Of a stretch of DNA of 11,770 nt, positions 1-5,864 are shown piece by piece. Every line of letters starts with the position of its first letter. Position 1 is the first letter of the stretch. The DNA is from Mariprofundaceae bacterium. Its GTDB lineage: Bacteria; Pseudomonadota; Zetaproteobacteria; Mariprofundales; Mariprofundaceae. The notes beneath the pieces are model-generated. The model did not search any database, was not told where the DNA came from, and saw only the letters and a program-made list of their open reading frames with translations. The stretch lies in NCBI GenBank assembly GCA_015488125.1, contig WFOJ01000184.1, positions 1-11,770 of the forward strand, given 5' to 3'. A program made the position numbers and the translations under genes.

Positions 1-67
1 AAATATATGTCAGAGCAATCTCCACGCGTTTCTGCGTGGGAATGTTCACTCCCGAAATACGAGCCAA
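1..67 (-). CDS. rpsM: 30S ribosomal protein S13, N-terminal part (partial, TTG start)
   Basis: Only 22 codons are present before the window edge. After the initiating TTG the frame reads ARISGVNIPTQKRVEIAL and then TYI, the well conserved N terminus of S13, a 30S head protein that contacts tRNA and forms bridges to L5 in the 50S subunit. The start is TTG at 65-67 rather than ATG; a strong GAGGAGG 6 nt upstream and the lack of any in-frame ATG or GTG back to the stop at 98-100 support it. By synteny rpsK, rpsD and rpoA would be expected next, outside the window. Confidence 0.93.
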   Translation of the reverse strand, partial: MARISGVNIPTQKRVEIALTYI

Positions 68-73
68 ACCAAG

Positions 74-80
74 CCTCCTC
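74..80 (-). promoter_or_regulatory. Strong ribosome-binding site deciding the TTG start of rpsM
   Basis: GAGGAGG lies 6 nt before the TTG at 65-67. No in-frame ATG or GTG exists between this TTG and the in-frame stop at 98-100, so the site effectively fixes the rpsM start. Confidence 0.85.
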
Positions 81-100
81 TTACAGTGCCGCAGCCATCA

Positions 101-214
101 TCAGCCTTGACGCTGCTTGTGGCGTGGGTTTTCGCAAATCACACGGACAATTCCCTTACGGCGAATAACACGGCATTTGCTACAAATTTTCTTGACCGAT
201 GCCTGAACTTTCAT
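101..214 (-). CDS. rpmJ: 50S ribosomal protein L36, zinc-binding type
   Basis: L36 is a tiny zinc-knuckle protein of the 50S subunit. The 37-aa product starts MKVQASVKKICSKCRVIRRK and ends ENPRHKQRQG; Cys11, Cys14, Cys27 and His32 form the usual zinc site. The ATG at 212-214 is preceded by AGAGGA (219-224). A longer open frame extends upstream to 304 but overlaps infA and has no L36 homology, so the short start is chosen. rpsM follows after 33 nt. Confidence 0.97.
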   Translation of the reverse strand: MKVQASVKKICSKCRVIRRKGIVRVICENPRHKQRQG

Positions 215-263
215 GCTTTCCTCTATTATCAAACCGGGCGGCAACAAACCACAACGGAAAAAC

Positions 264-482
264 TTATTTTGCGCGGTAACTGATTCGACCACGACTAAGG
301 TCATACGGTGAAATCTCGACCGTTACACGATCCCCAGGAAGAATACGAATATAATACTTACGCATTTTACCTGATATGGTGCACAGCAACTCGTGCCCGT
401 TTTCCAGTCTGACCCTGAACATGGCATTGGGAAGTTTCTCGATCACTTCTCCGCTCATCTCAATGATGTCTTCTTTCGCCAT
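264..482 (-). CDS. infA: Translation initiation factor IF-1
   Basis: IF-1 is an OB-fold (S1-like) factor that binds the A site of the 30S subunit during initiation. The 72-aa length and the segments NAMFRVRLENGHELL, ISGKMRKYYIRILPGDRV and the end SPYDLSRGRISYRAK identify it. A GGGGAGAG stretch lies in the 17-nt gap after adk. In many lineages map (methionine aminopeptidase) stands between adk and infA; it is absent here. The 49 nt between infA and rpmJ hold nothing I recognise beyond the rpmJ ribosome-binding site. Confidence 0.98.
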   Translation of the reverse strand: MAKEDIIEMSGEVIEKLPNAMFRVRLENGHELLCTISGKMRKYYIRILPGDRVTVEISPYDLSRGRISYRAK

Positions 483-499
483 CGCTCTCCCCTACCCTT

Positions 500-1147
500 T
501 CAATCAAGTGCAGCCTGAAGACGAGCGTAAATTTCATCAATATCACCCACTGCATCAACACTGCGAAACGAATCCAAGGCTGAGTAATATTCCAGCAAAG
601 GAGACGTTTGCTCGTCGTAAACCTGCAAACGAGAGGAAATAACATCCTCGCGATCATCATCACGCTGGTACAGTTCGCCATTGCAATGATCACATCGCCC
701 TTCAATTTTGGGCGGCGAATAATGCCGATGAAATCCAAAACCGCAAGAAGAACATATCAAACGGCCCGTCAGACGTTCCACTAACACTGACTCATCTGCC
801 TGCATGAAAATAACACGATCAATCGTCAATTCATGCTTTTCCAGCATTCGAGCCAATGCTTCTGCCTGGCGCACATTACGCGGAAAACCATCGAGAATAA
901 AACCGCCGCTGGCATGATCAGCAGTAATACGCGATTCAATCATGCCAACAACAACCTCGTCGGGCACCAGCTCACCGGCATCCATAAAGGCTTTTGCCTT
1001 TACACCCAGCGCCGTTTCATTGCGTACTTCCTCGCGCAGAAGATCTCCCATGGCAATCACCAGCAGACCATATTCCCTGGCAAGACGCGCCCCTTGGGTT
1101 CCCTTACCCACGCCCGGTGGGCCAAAAAGAATCAGATTTCGACTCAT
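500..1147 (-). CDS. adk: Adenylate kinase with zinc-type lid
   Basis: Adenylate kinase interconverts ATP plus AMP with two ADP in the cytoplasm. The 215-aa sequence has the P-loop GPPGVGKGT (residues 9-17), the AMP-binding segment GGFILDGFPRNVRQAEAL (81-98) and the lid. The lid carries C132SSC135 and C152DHC155, the four-cysteine zinc arrangement, followed by QRDDDREDVISSRL with the conserved Arg and Asp residues. Its length is that of the long-lid bacterial form. The ATG overlaps the secY stop (ATGA), so expression is likely coupled to secY. Placement of adk right after secY is common in Firmicutes, Actinobacteria and Alphaproteobacteria but not in E. coli. Confidence 0.98.
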   Translation of the reverse strand: MSRNLILFGPPGVGKGTQGARLAREYGLLVIAMGDLLREEVRNETALGVKAKAFMDAGELVPDEVVVGMIESRITADHASGGFILDGFPRNVRQAEALARMLEKHELTIDRVIFMQADESVLVERLTGRLICSSCGFGFHRHYSPPKIEGRCDHCNGELYQRDDDREDVISSRLQVYDEQTSPLLEYYSALDSFRSVDAVGDIDEIYARLQAALD

Positions 1148-2472
1148 GAACGCTTCAGCCTTGCCTTCTTCATCAACCCCTCATACTGATGACTCATCAG
1201 ATGCGCCTGAATCTGAGCCATGGTGTCCATGGTTACTACCACCACGATCAGCAAGCTTGTACCACCAAAATAAAAAGGCACGGACAACTCATTGATCAGC
1301 AACTGCGGCAACAGACACACCAGGGAAACATAGATCGCACCTATGACCGTGATCCTGCTCAGTACATGATCAATATATTGTGCTGTCTTCTGCCCTGGCT
1401 TGATACCAGGAATGAAACCACCATTCTTCTTCAAATTATCTGCCGTATCCTTGGGGTTAAAGACGATTGCTGTATAGAAAAAGCAGAAAAACACAATCAG
1501 ACCAACAAACAGACTCAAATACAGCCACTGACCTGGTGCCATCAAGGCGGCAACATCACCCAGCCATTCGAAGCCCTCTGAATCCTTGGTAAACTGGGCA
1601 AAGGTTGCCGGTAGCAGAATCAGGCTGGAAGCAAAAATCGGCGGAATAACGCCAGCAGTATTCACCTTCAATGGCAAAAACGATGATTGTCCACCATACT
1701 GCCGGTTGCCCACCTGGCGCTTGGCATACTGAATGGTAATGCGTCGCTGCGCTCGTTCAAACCAAACCACCACACCGGTCACGGCGATTGCCATGGCGAA
1801 TAGTCCAAGCACCAGGACAGGTGAATACTCGCCTGTACTGGCCAACTCCAGTGTACCGCCGACTGCATGCGGCAACCCAGCCACAATGCCGGCAAAAATA
1901 ATCAATGAAATGCCATTGCCGATACCGCGTTCGGTGATCTGTTCGCCTAACCACATCAAAAACACCGTACCACTGACCAGCGTTATCACCGTCACGAAAC
2001 GAAACATCCAGCCCGGATCAACAACCACGGGATGACCATTCACTGAAAACGTTTCCAGACCAATGGCCATGCCAATTCCCTGAAAAAAGGCCAGACCTAC
2101 CGTACCATAGCGGGTATATTGCGTAATTTTGCGGCGACCTGCTTCACCCTCTTTCTTCAGTTGCTCAAGCGTCGGCGAAACGACTGTCATCAGCTGAATG
2201 ATGATGGCCGCAGAAATATACGGCATAATACCAAGCGCAAAAATCGTCAGCCGCGATAAAGCTCCGCCAGAAAACATGTCAAACATGCCCAGCAAACTGC
2301 CTTTCGCCTGACTAAAGAACTGCGCCAGCACCTGTGCATCAATCCCAGGCACCGGAATATGCGCCCCAACCCGGTAAACAATCAGCATTCCCAGAACAAA
2401 AAGAATTCGTGCCTTCAGTTCCGGTATTTTACCAATGTTTCCCAGACTGCCTACAGCGGCCATCTGGTTCAT
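1144..2472 (-). CDS. secY: Preprotein translocase subunit SecY
   Basis: SecY is the channel subunit of the SecYEG translocon in the inner membrane, exporting or inserting proteins with SecA or the ribosome. The 442-aa product shows about ten hydrophobic segments (roughly residues 22-36, 72-95, 122-140, 156-176, 186-204, 217-237, 272-292, 316-336, 374-394, 400-414). Family motifs include VPGIDAQVL with the plug region (41-70), the EQITERGIGNGISLIIFAGI segment (177-196), NTAGVIPPIFASS (271-283) and the cytosolic GGFIPGIKPG (351-360). GGAG within the end of rplO serves as ribosome-binding site; a second in-frame ATG three codons later is a less favoured alternative. The stop forms an ATGA overlap with adk. 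Confidence 0.98.
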   Translation of the reverse strand: MNQMAAVGSLGNIGKIPELKARILFVLGMLIVYRVGAHIPVPGIDAQVLAQFFSQAKGSLLGMFDMFSGGALSRLTIFALGIMPYISAAIIIQLMTVVSPTLEQLKKEGEAGRRKITQYTRYGTVGLAFFQGIGMAIGLETFSVNGHPVVVDPGWMFRFVTVITLVSGTVFLMWLGEQITERGIGNGISLIIFAGIVAGLPHAVGGTLELASTGEYSPVLVLGLFAMAIAVTGVVVWFERAQRRITIQYAKRQVGNRQYGGQSSFLPLKVNTAGVIPPIFASSLILLPATFAQFTKDSEGFEWLGDVAALMAPGQWLYLSLFVGLIVFFCFFYTAIVFNPKDTADNLKKNGGFIPGIKPGQKTAQYIDHVLSRITVIGAIYVSLVCLLPQLLINELSVPFYFGGTSLLIVVVVTMDTMAQIQAHLMSHQYEGLMKKARLKRS

Positions 2473-2475
2473 CTG

Positions 2476-2925
2476 TTACACTCCAGCCTGCGTTTGAACT
2501 GTGCCACCAGCAGCCTCAACCTTGGCGATCGCTGCCGCAGAGGCCGCACTAACACGGACATCCAGCTTAACGGCAAGATCACCACGAGCCAACAATTTCA
2601 CCGGCTCGACAGCATTGCGGACCAATCCCGCCTCAAACAGCGTCACAGCGTCAATCACCTGCCCCTCATCAAAGCGAGCCAGAGCTTCAACATTGACCAA
2701 CTGAAACGTTACCTTGTTTCTCGGCGTAAAACCACGCTTGGGCAAACGGCGAATCAAGGGCATCTGACCGCCTTCAAAACCACGCATAATCTTGCCACCA
2801 GTACGGGATTTCTGACCTTTGTGGCCACGCCCCGCAGTCTTGCCCTGACCACTGGCTACACCACAACCCAGACGTTTACGCTTGGGGCGAGAGCCCGCAT
2901 CAGGCTGAATTGCATTCAGTTTCAT
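2476..2925 (-). CDS. rplO: 50S ribosomal protein L15
   Basis: L15 is a late-assembly 50S protein with a long basic N-terminal extension. The 149-aa frame begins MKLNAIQPDAGSRPKRKRLG, followed by GKTAGRGHKGQKSRTGGK (about residues 28-45) and the glycine-rich FEGGQMPLIRRLPKRGF segment; the globular C-terminal domain ends in GGTVQTQAGV. AAAAGGGAA lies about 9 nt upstream of the ATG. It is preceded by the unusual 184-nt spacer and ends only 3 nt before secY, as in most bacteria. Confidence 0.98.
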   Translation of the reverse strand: MKLNAIQPDAGSRPKRKRLGCGVASGQGKTAGRGHKGQKSRTGGKIMRGFEGGQMPLIRRLPKRGFTPRNKVTFQLVNVEALARFDEGQVIDAVTLFEAGLVRNAVEPVKLLARGDLAVKLDVRVSAASAAAIAKVEAAGGTVQTQAGV

Positions 2926-2951
2926 CTTATTCGTTCCCTTTTAATACGCAT
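2922..2951 (-). other. Possible 9-codon leader ORF coupled to rplO
   Basis: An ATG at 2949-2951 opens a frame reading MRIKRERIR and stops at a TGA that overlaps the rplO ATG as ATGA. GGTGAT (2959-2964), a match to the extended Shine-Dalgarno sequence, is 7 nt upstream. The rplO ribosome-binding site lies within the mini-ORF, so translation of one could influence the other. A frame this short can occur by chance and no homology can be judged, so this is a hypothesis only. Confidence 0.2.
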
Positions 2952-3109
2952 GTATGTCATCACCCCATTCTTAACATGGTGAGTTCACACGCACAAACTT
3001 CATCTTGTGAGGAAGATATCCCCGGCTATTTGAACATCAACACGGCAACAGACGCAAGCCTGTTGCCACATTGCAATTGCTAGCACATCCATTCGGGCAT
3101 GCTTACAGC
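2926..3109 (-). other. Long structured spacer between rpmD and rplO
   Basis: Every other junction in the window is 49 nt or shorter, whereas this one is 184 nt; in E. coli the two genes are nearly adjacent. In sense orientation it contains a strong hairpin (3038-3073). Next to it are weaker pairings: GTTCA (3031-3035) with TGAAC (2983-2987), enclosing ATCTT/AAGAT (3013-3017 with 3002-3006), and TCACC (2978-2982) with GGTGA (2960-2964). Short helices of 5 bp arise by chance, so only the first is convincing. A 9-codon mini-ORF lies at the rplO end. I see no conserved protein, tRNA, IS remnant or T-tract terminator. A very weak promoter-like pair (TTGATG at 3035-3040, TATCTT at 3013-3018) is not persuasive. 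Confidence 0.6.
3038..3073 (-). promoter_or_regulatory. 14-bp RNA hairpin in the rpmD-rplO spacer
   Basis: The sense RNA can form a 14-bp stem with an 8-nt loop: an uninterrupted GGCAACAG/CTGTTGCC core (3060-3067 with 3044-3051), three G-U type pairs (3068-3070 with 3041-3043), then CAA/TTG (3071-3073 with 3038-3040). The loop is GCTTGCGT. On the antisense strand the three wobble pairs would be A-C mismatches, so the structure favours the transcribed strand. There is no run of T after it, so it does not look like a rho-independent terminator. It may be a processing or stability site, or a protein-binding site; its role is inferred. Confidence 0.65.
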
Positions 3110-3295
3110 CTACCCGACGATCTGAACCAGGTGAGGAATCTTGTTGATCATGCCACGAACCGACGGCGTATCCTCAAGCTCAACGATCTGATGCATGCGA
3201 CGCAGACCCAAGCCACGCAAACAGGCTTTCTGTTTCTTCCCGTAACCGATGCCACTCTTGACCTGACGAACGCGAATTACTTTCCTGTCACTCAT
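3110..3295 (-). CDS. rpmD: 50S ribosomal protein L30
   Basis: L30 is a small 50S protein with a ferredoxin-like fold. The 61-aa frame reads SDRKVIRVRQVKSGIGYGK at the start, then GLGLRRMHQIVELEDTPSVR and GMINKIPHLVQIV, which are the family hallmarks. GGGAG is 6 nt upstream of the ATG. Upstream spacing to rpsE is ordinary, but downstream the tight packing breaks: 184 nt separate the TAG from rplO. Confidence 0.98.
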   Translation of the reverse strand: MSDRKVIRVRQVKSGIGYGKKQKACLRGLGLRRMHQIVELEDTPSVRGMINKIPHLVQIVG

Positions 3296-3309
3296 CTTCT
3301 GCTCCCAAC

Positions 3310-3786
3310 CTATGAGCGCGCACGACGAGCAGCGATCTGCTCGGGGCTTTCAAGCTCTTTCAGACCATTAAACGTTGCACGAACTACATTGATGGCATTG
3401 CGAGAACCCTGTGCCTTGGTCAGAATATCACGAATACCAACAGCATCCAACACCGCACGCACCGCAGAACCGGCAATCACACCAGTACCCTCCGTTGCCG
3501 GCTTGAGCAGCACGCGTGAGGCATCCTGACGACCGGTAACAGGGTAATGGATCGTGCCATTCTTCATTGGCACATAAATCAGCGATTTGCGTGCAATTTC
3601 CGTTGCCTTGCGAATCGCTTCAGGAACTTCCTTGGCCTTGGCATGACCAAAGCCGACATGACCGTTACCATCACCTACTACCATCAGCGCAGCAAAGCCC
3701 ATGCGACGACCACCGGCCACAGTTTTAGCCACACGATTAATACCGACCAGTTTTTCAGTCAGCTCCAATTCATCTGGATTGATCAT
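3310..3786 (-). CDS. rpsE: 30S ribosomal protein S5
   Basis: S5 forms part of the mRNA entry tunnel and affects decoding fidelity. The 158-aa product has the N-terminal dsRNA-binding-like domain with VAKTVAGGRRMGFAALMVVG (residues 19-38) and GDGNGHVGFGHAKAKEVPEA, then the C-terminal domain with TGVIAGSAVRAVLDAVGIRD. Residue 24 is Ala where E. coli has Lys26 in TVKGGR, a loop tied to spectinomycin response. GGAG lies about 11 nt upstream of the ATG, a slightly long spacing. rpmD follows after 14 nt. Confidence 0.98.
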   Translation of the reverse strand: MINPDELELTEKLVGINRVAKTVAGGRRMGFAALMVVGDGNGHVGFGHAKAKEVPEAIRKATEIARKSLIYVPMKNGTIHYPVTGRQDASRVLLKPATEGTGVIAGSAVRAVLDAVGIRDILTKAQGSRNAINVVRATFNGLKELESPEQIAARRARS

Positions 3787-3799
3787 CTTGTCTCAACTC

Positions 3800-4153
3800 C
3801 TAAAACTTCAGGCCAGCTTCCCGGGCTGCATCGGCAAAAGCCTTGACACGCCCATGATAGCGGAATGATCCACGGTCAAAAGCAACACGCTCCACGCCTG
3901 CCTTGAGCGCACGCTCAGCCAGCAACTTACCAACTTTCTGTGCCCCACTGCAGTTTCCACCATTTTCAATGGCAGCATCCAAGCTGGAAGCAGCAGCCAG
4001 CGTAACACCCTTGGCATCATCAATCACTTGTGCATAAATATGCCGACTGGAGCGAAATACACTCAAACGCAGCATCCCGGAGGCTTTGACCCTGGCGCGA
4101 ACACGACGCGCGCGACGGATCGCAGCATTGTTTTCATAACGTTTGGCAGCCAT
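3800..4153 (-). CDS. rplR: 50S ribosomal protein L18
   Basis: L18 carries 5S rRNA into the central protuberance together with L5. The 117-aa protein has a basic N terminus (RRARRVRARVKA), the LRLSVFRSSRHIYAQVIDD segment, and the FDRGSFRYHGRVKAFADAA signature near the C terminus. The family usually has Gly where this copy has Ser in DRGS, a small difference. AAGGGGAAG precedes the ATG, 9 nt after rplF. rpsE follows after 13 nt. Confidence 0.98.
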   Translation of the reverse strand: MAAKRYENNAAIRRARRVRARVKASGMLRLSVFRSSRHIYAQVIDDAKGVTLAAASSLDAAIENGGNCSGAQKVGKLLAERALKAGVERVAFDRGSFRYHGRVKAFADAAREAGLKF

Positions 4154-4162
4154 GACTTCCCC

Positions 4163-4696
4163 TTACGCTCTCTTGCCTTCTTTCATCATAACGCGCTCGC
4201 CAACATAGCGCACACCCTTACCCTTGTAAGGCTCAGGTGGACGAAAAGCGCGAATTTCAGCCGCTACCTGGCCAACACGCTGCTTGTCATAACCGCTGAT
4301 GCTGATCTTGGTTTGTTCAACCTTCGCCTCAACACCGTCTGGCAGTTCATACTCAACAGGGTGAGAAAATCCCAGTGAAAGCACAAGTTTGCGTCCCTGA
4401 AGCTGCGCACGATAACCTACGCCCTTTAGTTCAAGATCTTTGCGGAAACCCGTACTTACACCTGTAACATTATTAGCAATCAGAGAACGAACAAGACCGA
4501 ACAGGGAATTGTTTTTCTTGTTTGTCACATCTGAACACTTCACATTCAGTACTGCACCATCCTGCTCAACCGTGATCGTCGGAAACAAAGGCGAAACCAT
4601 CGTTCCCTTTGCTCCCTTGACGGTCACCTGGTCATCAGTAATCGTGACCTCAACACCCGCAGGAAGAGTGATCGGCTGCTTTCCAATACGTGACAT
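4163..4696 (-). CDS. rplF: 50S ribosomal protein L6
   Basis: L6 binds 23S rRNA near the factor-binding site and the sarcin-ricin loop. The 177-aa frame begins SRIGKQPITLPAGVEVTITD and shows the two repeated L6 domains, with the junction near residues 80-85 and the C-terminal signature PPEPYKGKGVRYVGE at about 153-167. Length matches E. coli L6. GAGGTAG lies just upstream of the ATG, inside the 8-nt gap and the end of rpsH. Confidence 0.98.
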   Translation of the reverse strand: MSRIGKQPITLPAGVEVTITDDQVTVKGAKGTMVSPLFPTITVEQDGAVLNVKCSDVTNKKNNSLFGLVRSLIANNVTGVSTGFRKDLELKGVGYRAQLQGRKLVLSLGFSHPVEYELPDGVEAKVEQTKISISGYDKQRVGQVAAEIRAFRPPEPYKGKGVRYVGERVMMKEGKRA

Positions 4697-4704
4697 ATGC
4701 TACC

Positions 4705-5100
4705 TCAAAATACCGTACAGAGGATTTCACCGCCGACATTGGCTTCACGAGCCTTCTTGTCAGTCATCACACCTCTTGAGGTACTTACTACCGCGATACC
4801 GTAACCATTCCTGACGCGAGGCAACTCAGATGCAGAGCTGTACACGCGACGGCCAGGACGCGAAACGCGCTTAATTTCACGGATGACACCGCGCCCTTCG
4901 TCATCATATTTCAAAATCAGGCGAAGATAGCGGCGGCCCTTGTAATTGTAGGGCTTGGCACCAACCACGTAGCCCTCTTCCTTGAGAATCGTTGCGATAG
5001 CAATCAATAAACGGCTCGCATTCAACTCTACTTTTTCAATACCAGCCTGCTGTGCATTGCGAATGCGCGTCAGCAGGTCGGCAACAGGATCCATCATCAT
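4705..5100 (-). CDS. rpsH: 30S ribosomal protein S8
   Basis: S8 binds helix 21 of 16S rRNA, is central to assembly of the 30S platform, and is the translational repressor of the spc operon in E. coli. The chosen 131-aa product begins MMMDPVADLLTRIRNAQQ and contains SRPGRRVYSSASELPRVRNG and the signature VVSTSRGVMTDKKAREANVG. Three ATG codons lie in tandem (5100, 5097, 5094); GGGAGGT at 5109-5115 is 8 nt from the first, which is therefore preferred. A longer open frame upstream only shadows rpsN. The end ILCTVF differs slightly from the commoner LCYVW-type end. Confidence 0.97.
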   Translation of the reverse strand: MMMDPVADLLTRIRNAQQAGIEKVELNASRLLIAIATILKEEGYVVGAKPYNYKGRRYLRLILKYDDEGRGVIREIKRVSRPGRRVYSSASELPRVRNGYGIAVVSTSRGVMTDKKAREANVGGEILCTVF

Positions 5101-5119
5101 ATTCAGTGACCTCCCGCAA

Positions 5120-5305
5120 TCACCAGCTGGACTTGACCATGCCAGGGATCTCCCCCGCCAGGGCGTGTTTGCGCAGACAGATACGGCACATGCCGAGCTT
5201 GCGATAAACAGAATGCGGACGACCGCACAACTGGCAACGCGTATAGCCGCGCACCTTGAACTTGGGCTTACGTGCTGCTTTCGCAATCAACGCCTTGCTT
5301 GCCAT
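5120..5305 (-). CDS. rpsN: 30S ribosomal protein S14, zinc-binding short type (type Z)
   Basis: S14 is a late-assembly protein of the 30S head. This copy is the 61-aa zinc form: C24QLC27 and C40RIC43 provide the four ligands, followed by LRKHALAGEIPGMVKSSW, the classical end of type Z S14. The longer, cysteine-free form of about 100 aa used by E. coli is not present here. AGGAG lies 8 nt upstream of the ATG. The gene keeps the usual place between rplE and rpsH. A cysteine-free paralogue could exist elsewhere in the genome, as in some bacteria that swap forms under zinc shortage, but the window cannot show this. Confidence 0.97.
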   Translation of the reverse strand: MASKALIAKAARKPKFKVRGYTRCQLCGRPHSVYRKLGMCRICLRKHALAGEIPGMVKSSW

Positions 5306-5316
5306 ACCTGCAACTC

Positions 5317-5856
5317 CTAGGAACGGAACGGCATGCTAAACGCCTTAAGCAACGCACGCCCTTCTTCATTTGTATTGGCAGAGGTGCAAATGGTAATATC
5401 CATACCACGCACCTTATCCACCTTGTCATAATCAATTTCGGGAAAAATAATCTGCTCTTTCAGGCCCAATGTATAATTCCCACGGCCATCAAAGGATTTT
5501 GGGGAAATACCACGAAAGTCACGAATACGAGGCAGTGCGATATTCACCAAACGATCAAAAAACTCCCACATTCTCTCACCGCGCAGGGTCACCCGACAGC
5601 CCACAGCCATGCCTTCACGCAACTTAAAGTTGGCGATCGACTTGCGCGCTCTGGTCACCACCGGTTTTTGCCCGGTGATAGCAGTCATGTCAGCGATCGC
5701 ACCTTCAAGCAGCTTCGCATTACCTGCAGCTTCACCAACGCCCATATTGACGACGATCTTAGTGATCTTTGGAACTTCCATGGGGTTTTTGTAGCCGAAA
5801 GCCTCTTGTAGCTCACCGACAACACGAGATGTGTAATCTTCTTTCAAGCGTGCCAT
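5317..5856 (-). CDS. rplE: 50S ribosomal protein L5
   Basis: L5 binds 5S rRNA and contacts P-site tRNA and S13 in the central protuberance. The 179-aa frame contains PKITKIVVNMGVGEA (about residues 29-43), ITGQKPVVTRARKSIANFKL, and the C-terminal GNYTLGLKEQIIFPEIDYD segment. Length is normal. In E. coli the spc operon is translationally repressed by S8 at the start of rplE; I do not recognise an S8-site hairpin around this start by eye, but a structure-aware search would be needed to exclude one. AGAGGT precedes the ATG. Confidence 0.98.
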   Translation of the reverse strand: MARLKEDYTSRVVGELQEAFGYKNPMEVPKITKIVVNMGVGEAAGNAKLLEGAIADMTAITGQKPVVTRARKSIANFKLREGMAVGCRVTLRGERMWEFFDRLVNIALPRIRDFRGISPKSFDGRGNYTLGLKEQIIFPEIDYDKVDKVRGMDITICTSANTNEEGRALLKAFSMPFRS

Positions 5857-5864
5857 GCTAACCT

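Noticed and set aside
215..263. The 49-nt infA-rpmJ gap as a possible regulatory element.
   Set aside because: Only the rpmJ ribosome-binding site is visible; no notable repeat or stem was found.
215..304. Upstream extension of the L36 frame into infA.
   Set aside because: The added residues have no L36 similarity, whereas the ATG at 214 has AGAGGA before it and gives the exact family length.
2359..2982. A 207-codon open frame on the plus strand.
   Set aside because: It lies antisense to rplO, the start of secY and part of the spacer, has no recognisable domain, and is best explained as a shadow of the codon pattern on the minus strand.
3013..3040. A promoter-like pair, TTGATG and TATCTT with a 16-base gap, pointing toward rplO.
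   Set aside because: Each box matches only four of six consensus bases, the first overlaps the hairpin arm, and such pairs are frequent by chance; kept as a mention only.
3000..3071. A 23-codon minus-strand frame in the rpmD-rplO spacer (opening MWQQACVCCRVDV, three cysteines).
   Set aside because: There is no ribosome-binding site before its ATG, and its 5' half coincides with the 14-bp hairpin, which explains the base pattern better than coding does.
4705..5286. A longer S8 reading frame of 193 codons beginning inside rpsN.
   Set aside because: The added N-terminal part is a frame shadow of rpsN; S8 homology starts at the tandem ATGs at 5100, which have a good ribosome-binding site.
5857..5864. 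Possible S8-repressor site at the rplX-rplE junction, as in E. coli.
   Set aside because: I could not see a convincing helix-21-like hairpin around the rplE start; not claimed without a structure search.
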